From Noviherbaspirillum sp. UKPF54 (GTDB lineage Bacteria > Pseudomonadota > Gammaproteobacteria > Burkholderiales > Burkholderiaceae_D): a stretch of DNA of 64,000 nt. The translations under genes and the position numbers were made by a program. The notes under the pieces are model-generated. The model saw nothing but the letters and a program-made list of their open reading frames with translations. It was not told the DNA's origin and did not search any database. This document shows positions 27,940 through 37,152 of this stretch, in pieces. Positions within the stretch are counted from its first letter, which is position 1. Every line of letters starts with the position of its first letter. The stretch is from assembly GCF_007874125.1 (NCBI RefSeq), contig NZ_CP040128.1, forward strand, positions 558,001 to 622,000. Reading direction: 5' to 3'.

Positions 27940-28866
27940 CTACATGCCGGCGCGCGTAGCGACCCGGGCGAGCGCCGCGACGCACGCCGCCGCCATGTCC
28001 GGCGCAAGCGCATTGTGCCCGCCGTTTTCCACGTCGAACCATTCGGCTTGCGGCAAGACGCGATGGACACGCCGTGCCGCGGCCGGCGGGCAGACCGCGT
28101 CGCGCCGGCCCTGCACGATGCACACGGGAATGTGGCGCAGGTTGGCGCAGCCGGCGAGCAGGGTATCCGGATCGGTGAAGCAGCCATTGTCCAGGTAGTG
28201 CGCCTGGATCGCGGTCTTGGCCAGGCGCCGCGCATCCGGCGCGTCCGCCAGCGGTGCTTCTCCCATCAGCGCCCGCTCGTAATCGAGCCAGCGGCGCGCT
28301 GCGCCGGCGTCGCGAACGAGCAGGCGCGCGGTATAGGCGCGCAGCAGATCGCCGCGCTCCTGCGGCGGAATGCCCTTCGCGAAGGCTTGCCACGCGATCG
28401 GCGCGGCGCCGTCCGCACCGTTCACGAAGCGCCGCAGCTCGTCATCCGAACCGAGAAATATTCCGCGCAACACCAATCCCGCGACCGGAGCCGGGTGCCG
28501 GATGGCATAGGCGAGCGCAAGCAGGCTGCCCCAGGATCCGCCGAACATGATCCAGCGTTCGATGCCGAGCGCTGCGCGGATGCGTTCGAGGTCGGCGACC
28601 AGGTGCGCGGTGGTATTGTCCTGCAATCTGCCCAGCGGTTCGCTGCGGCCGCTGCCGCGCTGGTCGAACAGCACGGCGCGAAAGCGGGACGGATCGAAGA
28701 AGCGGCGGTGCTCTGGCGAGCATCCGCTGCCCGGGCCGCCATGCAGGAAAACCAGCGGCATGCCGTCAGGTCGCCCGCATTCCTCCACGTACAGGGAATG
28801 ACCGCCGCCGACGGACAGCTGATGCGTGCGGAAGGGCGCTGTCCTGGGCAATAGCGGCTCGTGCAT
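27940..28866 (-). CDS. pip: proline iminopeptidase (alpha/beta-hydrolase, S33)
   Basis: The 308-residue protein has the S33 motifs HGGPGSG (oxyanion), FDQRGSGRS, GGSWGSLLALAY (nucleophile Ser), an Asp in GRRDAVCP and His in ENGGHNA. The enzyme removes N-terminal proline from short peptides in the cytoplasm. It starts 11 bases after the response regulator stop and is likely in the same transcript as the two-component genes. In several bacteria peptidases accompany pqq genes, where a protease must trim the PqqA product. A role in PQQ maturation is possible but is inference. Confidence 0.85.
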   Translation of the reverse strand: MHEPLLPRTAPFRTHQLSVGGGHSLYVEECGRPDGMPLVFLHGGPGSGCSPEHRRFFDPSRFRAVLFDQRGSGRSEPLGRLQDNTTAHLVADLERIRAALGIERWIMFGGSWGSLLALAYAIRHPAPVAGLVLRGIFLGSDDELRRFVNGADGAAPIAWQAFAKGIPPQERGDLLRAYTARLLVRDAGAARRWLDYERALMGEAPLADAPDARRLAKTAIQAHYLDNGCFTDPDTLLAGCANLRHIPVCIVQGRRDAVCPPAAARRVHRVLPQAEWFDVENGGHNALAPDMAAACVAALARVATRAGM

Positions 28867-28877
28867 GGCGAATGCCT

Positions 28878-29525
28878 TTATGCCTCCATCAGTCCCGAAC
28901 GCATGGCGATGACAGCCAGCTCGGCTGCATTGGCGGCATTGAGCTTTTGCTTGATGTGGTAGAGGTGGGTGCCGACGGTGCTCGCGCTCAAATGGAAGTC
29001 CTGCGCCACCTGGTTCACGGTGCGTCCCTTCGCCAGCTGCAGGAAGACGGTGAATTCCTTTTCGGTCAGCGTATCGGCCGGATGGGCGGTGCCGGAAATC
29101 TGGGCCAGCGCCACTTGCTGCGCCAGTTCCGGATCGAGATAGCGTCGCCCGTGCGCGACCTGCCTGACCGCCTGTAGGAATTCCTCCGGCAGGCAGCGCT
29201 TGCACAGGTAGCCGGAGGCGCCGGCCTTGAGCGCGCGCACCGGTATTACCGCGTCCTGGTGCGCCGAGAGCATCAGCACCCGCGCCTGCGGGTGGCGGAC
29301 GCACAGGCGCTCGAGTGCCGCCAGGCCGCCGGTGCCCGGCATCGAAACGTCCATCACCAGCACGTCCGGCACGACGTCGGCGTACAGGCGCAATGCCTCC
29401 TCGCCGCTGCCGGCTTCGCCCGCGACGGCCGCGCCAGCGCCTTCCAGCAGCAGGCGAAAACCCATGCGGACAATGGCATGGTCGTCGGCCAGCAGGATCT
29501 TCAGACCGGCAAGAGATGCGCTCAT
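28878..29525 (-). CDS. NarL/UhpA-type response regulator
   Basis: The 215-residue protein has a receiver domain with LLADDHA, the acceptor Asp in DVLVMDVSMPG and Lys in LCKRCLP, then a LuxR-type helix-turn-helix (LTEKEFTVFLQLAKG, TVGTHLYHIKQKL). Its ATG starts two bases after the histidine kinase stop, so they are coupled. It is a likely activator of genes near it. In pseudomonads, related regulators (ExaE, ErbR/AgmR) control PQQ-dependent alcohol oxidation; by position between pqqE and pqqB the same is plausible here, but it is inference. Confidence 0.9.
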   Translation of the reverse strand: MSASLAGLKILLADDHAIVRMGFRLLLEGAGAAVAGEAGSGEEALRLYADVVPDVLVMDVSMPGTGGLAALERLCVRHPQARVLMLSAHQDAVIPVRALKAGASGYLCKRCLPEEFLQAVRQVAHGRRYLDPELAQQVALAQISGTAHPADTLTEKEFTVFLQLAKGRTVNQVAQDFHLSASTVGTHLYHIKQKLNAANAAELAVIAMRSGLMEA

Positions 29526-29527
29526 GA

Positions 29528-30922
29528 TTATTCCTCCAGAGACGTGACATTGTTTAGCGGCAGCCGCACGCGCAGCCGCGTGCCGCTGCCCGCGGCCGTG
29601 TCGAATTGCAGTTCGCCCGCGAGCGCCAGCACGCGCTCGCGCATGCCGGCCAGACCGAAGCCGCAGCCGGCTGCCGCCGAGGGAGTGCCGAGACCGCGGC
29701 CGTTGTCGGCAAGGATCAGCTCCAGCCAGGCATCTTCACCGGCCCCGAGTCGGCGCAGCGTCACCTCCACCTGCGTGGCGGCGGCATGCCGGGCCACGTT
29801 GGTCAATCCTTCCTGGGTGATGCGCACGAGGGCCTGGATCACGTCGTCGCAGAGCGGCTGCGAGCCGGCATCCAGCATCATGCGGAGCGTGATGTCGGGA
29901 TAGTGCTGCTGCCATGCCTGCAGGTAGCGGCGCAACGTATCGTCCGCGTCGGCGCCAGGGCCGTCTTGGAGCGGGCGCAGTCGATGCAGGATGGCGCGCA
30001 CGCCATCCTGCATCTGCCCGGTCACGGCAACGATGCTCTGGGCCGGGCCGAGCAGCGCGGGCTGGTCGCCGCTGCGCTGCGCGATGGCGCCGGCCAGCGC
30101 ACGCATGGCGGTGATGCCCTGCGCCAGCTCGTCGTGCAGTTCGCGTGCGATGCCGCGGCGCTCGCCTTCGATTCTTGCCTGCAGGCGGTCGGCCCATTCG
30201 CGCTCGCTTCTCAGTCGCACGTTGTCGTTGACGGCTTCGACGAGGCGATCGGCCATGCCGTTGAAAGCTTTCGCCAGCCGTCCGAGTTCCGGTGCCGGAA
30301 AGACCGGCAGGCGGGTGTCAAAGCACCCGCGGCCGGTGCGGTCGAGGGCCGCCATCACCTGGCCAAGGGGGCGCAAGGCGCGATCGAGCGCATGGCGCAC
30401 CGCGAAGAACAGCACCACCAGCAGCACGCCGGCCCACCCGGCCATCGCGCACAAATCGTCCCACGCATCCAGCGTCGCGCGCGACCCATCGGGGCGCAGG
30501 ATCAGCGTCAGCTCGCCGGCCTCGACCCGATGCGCGGCGAATCCGGGTTCGACCAGGGCGGCGAACCAGCCGGGAGCGGAATGGCCGGCCTTGTAGGTCG
30601 GCTGCGGAGAGAGATAGCGCCGCCGGCCGAAAGCATCGACGGCTTCCAGTGCATTGGCGCGGATCCGGCCTGCGGCCTGCAGATGCGCGAGCAGCCGCTG
30701 GCTGGTCCAGCCGGGCGGCTGTGTGCGCATTTCGAGTGCGACGGCGCCCAGCCACTGCTCGGCGACCCGGGTGGCGGCCTGAACTTCTTCGCGGATCGAA
30801 TCTTGCGTCTGCTTCAGCCACAGGCTTCCCAGCGCCAGCACCAGCGCCGCGGCGAGCGCCGTCAGCACCAGGCTGATGCGGGTATGCAGGCTCAATTCGT
30901 CCAGTCGCAGTGTAGTGGTCAT
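29528..30922 (-). CDS. sensor histidine kinase (UhpB/NarX-like, HisKA_3)
   Basis: The 464-residue protein has two transmembrane helices (about 17-37 and 155-180) bounding a periplasmic loop, a HAMP-like segment (ALDRALRPLGQVMAAL), the HisKA_3 helix with phospho-accepting His in RELHDELAQGI, and an ATP-binding domain with ITQEGLTNVARHA and DNGRGLG and FGLAGMRERV. The start is the ATG with GGAGGC about ten bases before it; an overlapping out-of-frame ATG is ignored. It is the first gene of a kinase-regulator-pip unit that reads away from pqqB. The 238-base gap between them must hold both promoters. Confidence 0.9.
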   Translation of the reverse strand: MTTTLRLDELSLHTRISLVLTALAAALVLALGSLWLKQTQDSIREEVQAATRVAEQWLGAVALEMRTQPPGWTSQRLLAHLQAAGRIRANALEAVDAFGRRRYLSPQPTYKAGHSAPGWFAALVEPGFAAHRVEAGELTLILRPDGSRATLDAWDDLCAMAGWAGVLLVVLFFAVRHALDRALRPLGQVMAALDRTGRGCFDTRLPVFPAPELGRLAKAFNGMADRLVEAVNDNVRLRSEREWADRLQARIEGERRGIARELHDELAQGITAMRALAGAIAQRSGDQPALLGPAQSIVAVTGQMQDGVRAILHRLRPLQDGPGADADDTLRRYLQAWQQHYPDITLRMMLDAGSQPLCDDVIQALVRITQEGLTNVARHAAATQVEVTLRRLGAGEDAWLELILADNGRGLGTPSAAAGCGFGLAGMRERVLALAGELQFDTAAGSGTRLRVRLPLNNVTSLEE

Positions 30923-31160
30923 GGTTGCATTCGCCTCCTGATCGGGCGCACGGCCCACGGTCAGTTGGCCAAGGCAAGTTCCGAGCCATGCCGCCGGCGG
31001 CGCGCCTGCCGGCTGCGGGTAGCTTGACCTGTTCAAGAATCGAGCAGGGTGTACCAACATGGAACAACGGGCGTCGAGCGGAGCGGCTCCAGAAATCCAT
31101 GACGGCGATTTCGCAAATCCATGCATGCGGCGCATTTCCGGCCGCTTGCATACTGGGCCC

Positions 31161-32087
31161 ATGAAACTACTCGTACTCGGATCGGCCGCCGGCGGCGGCT
31201 TCCCGCAATGGAATTGCAACTGCCGCAACTGCGACGGCGTGCGGCAAGGACATGTGCGGGCGCGCCCGCGCACCCAATCGTCGATTGCCGTCAGCGTCAA
31301 CGGCAGCGACTGGGCGCTGTTCAATGCCTCGCCCGACATCCACGCCCAGCTCCGCGCCAACGCCTGCCTGCAGCCGGGCAGGGGGCTGCGCGACACCGGC
31401 ATCGCTGCGGTGGTGCTGATGGATGCCCAGATCGACCACACCACGGGCCTGTTCATGCTCAGGGAAGGCAAGCCGCTCGATGTGTGGTGCACGCCGCAGG
31501 TACGGGAAGACCTCGTTTCCGGCAACCCCATCTTCAATGTGCTGTCGCACTTCTGCACGGTGCGCTGGCAGCCGCTGCGGGCGGAGCCGCCGACGGCGTT
31601 CGCCATTCCCGCGCTCGGCGGCGTGCGCTTCACGCCGGTGCCGCTGACAAGCAAGGCGCCTCCGTATTCGCCGCATCGTCACCATGCGCAGCCGGGCGAT
31701 AACATCGGCGTGCTGATCGAGGAACTCGCGAGCGGGAAAAAGATTTTCTACGCTCCCGGCTTCGGCGCCATGGAGCCGCACCTGGAGCCTTATCTCGCCG
31801 AGGCCGACTGCGTCCTGCTCGACGGCACCTTCTGGACCGATGACGAGATGATCCAGCTCGGCCTGTCCGGCCATACCGCGCGCGCCATCGGGCATCTTCC
31901 GCAGAGCGGGGCAGGCGGCATGATCGCGCTGCTGTCGCGCTTTGAAAAGCCGCGCAAGATCCTGATCCACATTAACAATACCAACCCGATCCTGGATGAG
32001 GATTCCGCGCAGCGCGCCGAGCTGGCGCGAGCCGGCATCGAGGTGGCGTGGGATGGCATGCTGATCGAAACGGGAGACGAACCATGA
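31161..32087 (+). CDS. pqqB: PQQ biosynthesis protein PqqB
   Basis: The 308-residue protein opens with [21 protein letters not shown], cut here to its key features: a Gly-rich turn and three cysteines typical of PqqB. It has MBL-fold motifs such as [14 protein letters not shown] and [11 protein letters not shown]. PqqB is an iron-dependent hydroxylase acting on the crosslinked Glu-Tyr intermediate. No good ribosome site precedes the ATG; translation may depend on a short leader. It overlaps pqqC by four bases (ATGA). Confidence 0.93.
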   Translation: MKLLVLGSAAGGGFPQWNCNCRNCDGVRQGHVRARPRTQSSIAVSVNGSDWALFNASPDIHAQLRANACLQPGRGLRDTGIAAVVLMDAQIDHTTGLFMLREGKPLDVWCTPQVREDLVSGNPIFNVLSHFCTVRWQPLRAEPPTAFAIPALGGVRFTPVPLTSKAPPYSPHRHHAQPGDNIGVLIEELASGKKIFYAPGFGAMEPHLEPYLAEADCVLLDGTFWTDDEMIQLGLSGHTARAIGHLPQSGAGGMIALLSRFEKPRKILIHINNTNPILDEDSAQRAELARAGIEVAWDGMLIETGDEP

Positions 32088-32842
32088 ACATGATCGAGAG
32101 CCGGCCATGGAGCGGCGAGGAATTCGAGGCGCGGCTGCGCGCCATGGGCGAGCGCTACCACATCCACCATCCGTTCCAGCTGATGATGCATCGCGGCCAG
32201 CTCAGCCGGGAACAGATCCAGGGCTGGGTGGCCAATCGCTATTACTACCAGATCAATATCCCGATCAAGGACGCCGCCATCCTTGCCAACTGCCCCGAGC
32301 GCGAAGTGCGCCGCCATTGGGTGCAGCGCATTCTGGATCACGACGGTTGCGACGGCGACGAGGGCGGCATCGAAGCCTGGCTGCGCCTCGGCGAGGCGGT
32401 GGGGCTGCCGCGCGAGCAAGCCGTGTCGCAAGAGCGGGTGCTGCCTGGCGTGCGCTTCGCGGTGGATGCCTACGTCAATTTCGCACGCCAGCGGCCATGG
32501 CAGGAAGCGGCCGCGGCCTCGCTCACCGAGCTGTTCGCGCCGGCCATCCACCAATCCCGCCTCGACTTCTGGCCGCGGCATTACCCGTGGATCGAGCCGG
32601 AAGGCTACGACTACTTCCGGCGGCGCCTGAGCGAGGCGCCGCGCGATGTGGTCAACGGCCTGCGCATCACCCTTGGCCATTTCAATACGCGCGAACTGCA
32701 GGAGCGCGCGCTGGACATCCTGCAGTTCAAGCTCGACATCCTGTGGACGATGCTCGACGCGATGATGCTTGCCTATGCCGATGTGCAAATCGGCGGGTGG
32801 GGGCGTTATGCGCCGATGGAACGCGGCGCGGCTCCATCATGA
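32084..32842 (+). CDS. pqqC: pyrroloquinoline-quinone synthase PqqC
   Basis: The 252-residue protein is the cofactor-less oxidase that finishes PQQ by ring closure and eight-electron oxidation. Typical segments are [41 protein letters not shown] and [10 protein letters not shown], with many conserved His, Arg and Tyr residues that line the active site. The length is usual. GGGAGA lies before its ATG, which overlaps the pqqB stop, so the two are coupled. A gap of 108 bases with a hairpin separates it from pqqA. Confidence 0.95.
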   Translation: MNMIESRPWSGEEFEARLRAMGERYHIHHPFQLMMHRGQLSREQIQGWVANRYYYQINIPIKDAAILANCPEREVRRHWVQRILDHDGCDGDEGGIEAWLRLGEAVGLPREQAVSQERVLPGVRFAVDAYVNFARQRPWQEAAAASLTELFAPAIHQSRLDFWPRHYPWIEPEGYDYFRRRLSEAPRDVVNGLRITLGHFNTRELQERALDILQFKLDILWTMLDAMMLAYADVQIGGWGRYAPMERGAAPS

Positions 32843-32909
32843 TTTTCATGAGCCGCTTTTGGCGAAATCGCGCTGGAGCGGCGCGCGCGCCAAACAGATA
32901 ATCAACCAA

Positions 32910-32930
32910 GGAGCGGCATGTCGCCGCTTC
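32910..32930 (+). promoter_or_regulatory. hairpin between pqqC and pqqA covering an alternative start
   Basis: AGCGGC and GCCGCT form a 6-bp stem around ATGTC, extended by a GU and a GC pair. It covers most of the AAGGAG and ATG of a possible upstream pqqA start (32918), while the next AAGGAG at 32938 stays free. It may favour the short start or slow ribosomes between pqqC and pqqA. Confidence 0.45.
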
Positions 32931-32950
32931 ATAATTCAAGGAGACTTGCA

Positions 32951-33025
32951 ATGATCTGGGAAACCCCCGCCTACTGCGAAATCCGCCTCGGCTTCGAGGT
33001 GACCGCCTATGTCTACGTGCGTTAA
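32951..33025 (+). CDS. pqqA: PQQ precursor peptide PqqA
   Basis: A 24-residue peptide that was too short for routine gene calling. It begins MIWETPAYCEIRLG and contains the invariant FEVTAY, where Glu16 and Tyr20 are the residues joined to make PQQ; it ends with Arg. AAGGAG lies seven bases before the ATG. An in-frame ATG 11 codons earlier (32918), with its own AAGGAG, could give a 35-residue form. It sits after pqqC and before pqqD instead of first in the operon, which is unusual. Confidence 0.92.
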   Translation: MIWETPAYCEIRLGFEVTAYVYVR

Positions 33026-33090
33026 TTACGCGCATTGAGCGGCAGTCCGGGCGGCGAGCCATTGCGCTTGCGCCCGGCGCCCATACCATC

Positions 33091-33381
33091 ATGACGACGT
33101 CACACACCGATACCCGCGAGGAAGCCCGTCCTCGGTTAGCACCGCATTTCGTGTTCCGCTGGGAAGACAGCCAAGATGCCTACATCCTGCTGTACCCGGA
33201 AGGGCTGATCAAGCTGAATCCGTCGGCCGGCGAAATCCTGAAGCGCTGCGATGGCCAGACCAGCGTGGCAACCATTGTGGCCGACCTTCAGGCGGCTTTC
33301 CCCGGCTCGGACAACGAGATCGCCGAGGGCGCCAGGGCGTTCATCCATACCGCCCGCATGAAGGGGTGGCTGCGCAGCTGA
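33091..33381 (+). CDS. pqqD: PQQ peptide chaperone PqqD
   Basis: The 96-residue protein is the RiPP-recognition type chaperone that binds PqqA and presents it to PqqE. The typical parts are [29 protein letters not shown], shown here by its LAPHF and [11 protein letters not shown] segments, then [11 protein letters not shown] and [13 protein letters not shown]. It follows pqqA by 65 bases. No clear ribosome site is visible just before the ATG. It is the last gene of the plus-strand pqq unit and is followed by a bidirectional terminator. Confidence 0.93.
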   Translation: MTTSHTDTREEARPRLAPHFVFRWEDSQDAYILLYPEGLIKLNPSAGEILKRCDGQTSVATIVADLQAAFPGSDNEIAEGARAFIHTARMKGWLRS

Positions 33382-33444
33382 CGGCGCCGGTCTATCGGCC
33401 GCGCCTCTTTTTTCGGCGCTGCGCCGCTTATCCGATAAAAAAGA

Positions 33445-33480
33445 AATCCCCGCCCGATTTTCGTCGGGCGGGGATTTTTT
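33445..33480. terminator. bidirectional terminator between pqqD and sodB
   Basis: A 13-bp perfect stem (AATCCCCGCCCGA and its complement) with a TTTTCG loop, T-rich on the right and A-rich on the left. It serves both convergent genes. Confidence 0.9.
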
Positions 33481-33529
33481 GCCTCGGCTTTCCGGCAATT
33501 GCCGGATGTATTCCAAGGACGTATGTCGA

Positions 33530-34108
33530 TCAGGCGAAGTTCTTGGCCACGAAATCCCAGTTCACGAGGTTCCAGAACGCTTCCAGGAACTTCGGACGGG
33601 CATTGCGGTAGTCGATGTAGTACGCGTGCTCCCATACGTCGCAGGTCAGCAGCGCCTTGTCGGCGCTGGTCAGCGGCGTAGCGGCGTTCGAGGTGTTCAC
33701 GATGTCCACCGAACCGTCGGCCTTCTTGACCAGCCAGGTCCAGCCGGAGCCGAAGTTGCCCACTGCGGACTTGGTGAATTCTTCCTTGAACTTGTCGAAC
33801 GAACCCCATTTCTGGTTGATCGCATCGGCCATCGCACCGGTCGGCGCGCCACCGCCGTTCGGCTTGAGGCAGTTCCAGAAGAAGGTGTGGTTCCACACCT
33901 GGGCAGAATTGTTGAACAGGCCGCCGGACGACTTCTTGACGATGTCTTCCAGGGACGCGTTTTCGAATTCGGTGCCCTTGATCAGGTTGTTCAGGTTGGT
34001 GACGTAGGTCTGATGGTGCTTGCCGTAGTGATACTCAAGGGTTTCCTGAGACATGTGCGGCTGCAGCGCGTCCTTCGCATACGGCAGGGGAGGGAGGGTA
34101 TGTTCCAT
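33530..34108 (-). CDS. sodB: superoxide dismutase, Fe/Mn family
   Basis: The 192-residue protein has all four metal ligands: H27 in [12 protein letters not shown]74 in VWNHTFFWN, and D157 and H161 in CDVWEHAYY. The [12 protein letters not shown] region and its length fit the iron type, so sodB is the best symbol, though metal choice is inferred. It converts superoxide to oxygen and hydrogen peroxide in the cytoplasm. AAAGGAAGAG precedes the ATG. It converges with pqqD. Confidence 0.95.
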   Translation of the reverse strand: MEHTLPPLPYAKDALQPHMSQETLEYHYGKHHQTYVTNLNNLIKGTEFENASLEDIVKKSSGGLFNNSAQVWNHTFFWNCLKPNGGGAPTGAMADAINQKWGSFDKFKEEFTKSAVGNFGSGWTWLVKKADGSVDIVNTSNAATPLTSADKALLTCDVWEHAYYIDYRNARPKFLEAFWNLVNWDFVAKNFA

Positions 34109-34255
34109 GGTGCTCTTCCTTTCTATTTCTTGGGTTGCTGTCGTTTTTGTAAGATATCAATTGTATGTCGGATGCGAATCGGCTGCTTGAAGCCGGCATT
34201 TGACGCATCGCCAAGCGAGTACCGGAACTTTCCGAGCCTGAAATCGAGAGAAACC

Positions 34256-35617
34256 TTATTCAAGCGCCGGCTGCACGCTGGCAATGCCTACCTCCGCCGA
34301 GCCGTCGGCCAGCCGCATTGTGACCGCCTGGCGCGGATGCAAATCCTTCGGGCTGCGCACGATCCTGCCCTTGGCGTCGAGCACCATCGCATAGCCGCGT
34401 TCCAGCGTGCGCTGCGGATTGAGCAGTTCCAGTTGCGCCTGCAAGGCGTCGAGCGCCTGCCGGTGCTGCCCAAGCTGCATGTTCATCGTGGCGGCCAGGC
34501 AGCGCGCATGGTCCTTGATGCGCGCGCGCGGCATCGCGGTATCCGGCAGCTGCGCCGCCAGGCGGGTGCGCAGGTGCGCCAGCGCGAAGCGCGAACGTTC
34601 GAAAGGCGCGCGCGCTGCGTGGCCCAGCCGGGCCTGCAAGGCTTGCAGCTTCAACCGTTCGCGGCCGATGTAGGACGACGGGCTGACCAGGCGGCGCGAG
34701 AACCAGTCGAGCGACTGCGCGCTGTCGGCCAGCTGGCGCCGCATCGCCCGCGTCAGGTCGTCCGCGTGCGCCTCCAGCGTCGCCAGCCAGTCGGCGCGCG
34801 GCAATGCAGCCATTTCGGCTGCCGCCGTAGGCGTCGGCGCGCGCAGGTCGGCGGCGAAGTCGGCGATGGTGAAATCGGTTTCATGGCCCACGCCGGAAAC
34901 CACCGGCATGGCGCAGGCAGCAATCGCGCGCGCCACCGCTTCCTCGTTGAACGACCATAAATCCTCGATGCTGCCGCCGCCGCGGCACACCAGCAGCACG
35001 TCGCATTCGGCGCGGGCCGAGGCGGTATCTATCGCTTGCGCGATCTTTTGCGCCGCGCCTTCGCCCTGTACCGGCGTCGGGTATAGGATCACCTGTACGT
35101 GCGGCGCGCGCCGGCGCAGCGTAGTAAGGATGTCGCGCAGGGCCGCGGCCTGCGGGCTGGTGACGATGCCTATCGTCCTGGCAAACAGCGGCAGTTCGCG
35201 CTTGCGCGACGGATCGAACAATCCTTCGGCATTGAGCTTTTCCTTCAGCCGCAGGAATGCCTCGTACAGGTTGCCGACGCCGGCGCGCCGGATGGCTTCG
35301 ACGTTGAGCTGGTAGTCGCCGCGCGGCGCGTACAGCGTGACCAGGGCGCGCACTTCGACCTTGTCGCCTTCCCTCGGTGAAAAATCGGCATATTGCGCGC
35401 GGCCCCGGAACATCACGGCGCGCACCTGGGCGCCATCGTCCTTGAGCGTGAAATACCAGTGCCCGGAGGCGGCGCGCGTGAAATTGGAAATTTCGCCGGA
35501 CACCCAGGCCAGTGGGAAATTACGCTCCAGCATGCGCGCCACCGCCTGGTTCAGGGCCGATACCGTCAGCACCGAAGGCTTGCCTTCCGGATTGTCAAGT
35601 GCGGGGCCAGGATTCAT
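34256..35617 (-). CDS. xseA: exodeoxyribonuclease VII large subunit
   Basis: The 453-residue protein has the N-terminal OB-fold ([25 protein letters not shown], in shorter form SGEISNF and GHWYFTLKD) and the catalytic region [31 protein letters not shown] and [13 protein letters not shown], then a long coiled coil. It degrades single-stranded DNA from both ends with XseB, which is not in the window. The ATG at 35617 gives the usual length; a TTG 13 codons earlier is a poorer choice. It is divergent from exbB. Confidence 0.93.
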   Translation of the reverse strand: MNPGPALDNPEGKPSVLTVSALNQAVARMLERNFPLAWVSGEISNFTRAASGHWYFTLKDDGAQVRAVMFRGRAQYADFSPREGDKVEVRALVTLYAPRGDYQLNVEAIRRAGVGNLYEAFLRLKEKLNAEGLFDPSRKRELPLFARTIGIVTSPQAAALRDILTTLRRRAPHVQVILYPTPVQGEGAAQKIAQAIDTASARAECDVLLVCRGGGSIEDLWSFNEEAVARAIAACAMPVVSGVGHETDFTIADFAADLRAPTPTAAAEMAALPRADWLATLEAHADDLTRAMRRQLADSAQSLDWFSRRLVSPSSYIGRERLKLQALQARLGHAARAPFERSRFALAHLRTRLAAQLPDTAMPRARIKDHARCLAATMNMQLGQHRQALDALQAQLELLNPQRTLERGYAMVLDAKGRIVRSPKDLHPRQAVTMRLADGSAEVGIASVQPALE

Positions 35618-35932
35618 GCGGTCATCCAAGGCAAAACCTTTCCACAGCCGCGACAATGTGTCATCTGGCCGTCATATATGGTTGCAAAAAACATTTTGCA
35701 GTCGTAAGTCTTTGATTTTAAAAAAGGAGTGGAATTTGATGTATTTCTGTGCAGCAAGGAAAAAACCTTTTGAATCAAATACTTTGCCTATGACAACATG
35801 TTTTGCCCACAAAGTTATCCACAGGATATGTGAAGAACTTTTTTGCCGGCATTCTCGTGTCGCGACGCTTGCTCACAAAGGCCCAACAAGTTACATTCTG
35901 CATCCATCCGAATTTGAACCGAGGAGCCTGTT
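35618..35932. other. divergent intergenic region with a DnaA-box-like motif
   Basis: 315 bases, AT-rich, between xseA and exbB. It holds TTATCCACA at 35815-35823, a perfect DnaA box, and near matches (TTTCCACA at about 35640). One perfect match in 64 kb can occur by chance. A frame from 35739 with a GGAG site overlaps exbB and looks non-coding. Promoters of both genes must lie here. Confidence 0.5.
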
Positions 35933-36538
35933 TTGCTCGCCATTATCCAAGCCGCCGGCTGGCCGATCTGGCTGTTGCTGATTGCATCCGTAGTCGCACT
36001 GGCACTGATCATCGAACGCCTATTGTACCTGCGCCGCCGTCGCATCTTGCCGCCCAACCTGCTCGACGAAGTGATCCGGGTTTACCACAACGGCAAGATT
36101 ACCAACGAAGTCATTTCCAAGCTGGAACAGAACTCGCCGCTGGGCCGCGTGCTCGCCGCCGGGCTGCGCAACGTGAACGCGCCGCGCGACGCGATGAAGG
36201 AGTCGATCGAGGAAGCCGGGCGCGGCACCGCGCACGAACTGGAGCGCTTCCTGACCACGCTCGGCACCATCGCCACGCTCGCCCCGCTCATGGGCCTGTT
36301 CGGCACCGTGGTTGGCATGATCGAGATCTTCGGCTCGCAAAGCGCCACAGGCACCAACCCGGCCCAGCTCGCGCACGGCATTTCGGTGGCGCTCTACAAC
36401 ACCGGTTTCGGCCTGGCGATCGCCATGCCTGCCCTGGTGTTCTACCGCCACTTCCGCGCGCTGGTCGACAGCTTCATCGTCGACATGGAACAGCAGGCGG
36501 TGAAGTTCGTCGATACCGTGCACGGCAACCGCAAATAA
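35933..36538 (+). CDS. exbB: ExbB/TolQ-family proton channel subunit
   Basis: The 201-residue protein has three membrane segments (about residues 7-28, 103-130 and 150-175) and the family core LAPLMGLFGTVVGMIEIF and ALYNTGFGLAIAMPA. With ExbD it turns the proton gradient into work for TonB-dependent uptake. It starts with TTG, with GAGGAG seven bases upstream; no nearby ATG fits. exbD follows nine bases after the stop. No tonB gene is in the window. Confidence 0.92.
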   Translation: MLAIIQAAGWPIWLLLIASVVALALIIERLLYLRRRRILPPNLLDEVIRVYHNGKITNEVISKLEQNSPLGRVLAAGLRNVNAPRDAMKESIEEAGRGTAHELERFLTTLGTIATLAPLMGLFGTVVGMIEIFGSQSATGTNPAQLAHGISVALYNTGFGLAIAMPALVFYRHFRALVDSFIVDMEQQAVKFVDTVHGNRK

Positions 36539-36547
36539 GGCGCTGCA

Positions 36548-36982
36548 ATGGACTTCCGTAAAGGCAAAGGCCGCGAGGATCCGGAAATCAACCTGATTCC
36601 GTTCATCGACGTGTTGCTGGTGATCCTGATCTTCCTGATGGTCACGACCACCTACAGTAAATTCACGGCGCTGCAAATCACGCTGCCGACCGCGGATGCC
36701 GAAAAGGCGATCGAACAGCCGGCCGAAATCAATGTCGGCGTAGATGCCCAGGGCCGTTACGCGATCGACAATACGCAAATCGGCGCGCACGATGCCGCCG
36801 GCCTGGCCGACGAACTGAAACGCACAGCAAACGCCCGGGGACAGGCAGGCAAGGACCCGGTCATCGTGATCAATGCCGATGCCACCGCTGCTCACCAGTC
36901 GGTCATCAATGTGCTGGAAGCGGCGCGCCTGGCCGGCTTCGACAAGGTCACGTTCGCCGCTCAGGCCAGCGGCGCGAAATAG
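36548..36982 (+). CDS. exbD: ExbD/TolR-family protein
   Basis: The 144-residue protein has a single membrane segment near residues 16-36 with the functional Asp in LIPFIDVLLVILIFLM, and a periplasmic domain with INADATAAHQSVINVLEAAR. It completes the ExbB-ExbD motor. It begins nine bases after exbB. lpxK follows in the same direction; that order is common in Burkholderiales. Confidence 0.93.
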   Translation: MDFRKGKGREDPEINLIPFIDVLLVILIFLMVTTTYSKFTALQITLPTADAEKAIEQPAEINVGVDAQGRYAIDNTQIGAHDAAGLADELKRTANARGQAGKDPVIVINADATAAHQSVINVLEAARLAGFDKVTFAAQASGAK

Positions 36983-37152
36983 GCGATCATGCCGGCGCAT
37001 GCCATTGTGCATGCGTAACAAGAATAAACGACACATGAATGCGGCTTGCCCGCCGCTTTCATGCCGCGGCGGGCGGTACCCGTCTCACCCTTTGCACCCT
37101 TTGGCGGGACCTCCGTTTGCCCCTGCAACGCTCCACAGTCGAGTCTGTCCTG

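Noticed and set aside
35739-35981. 81-codon frame before exbB with a GGAG site
   Set aside because: Overlaps exbB start by 49 bases and has no protein-like pattern.
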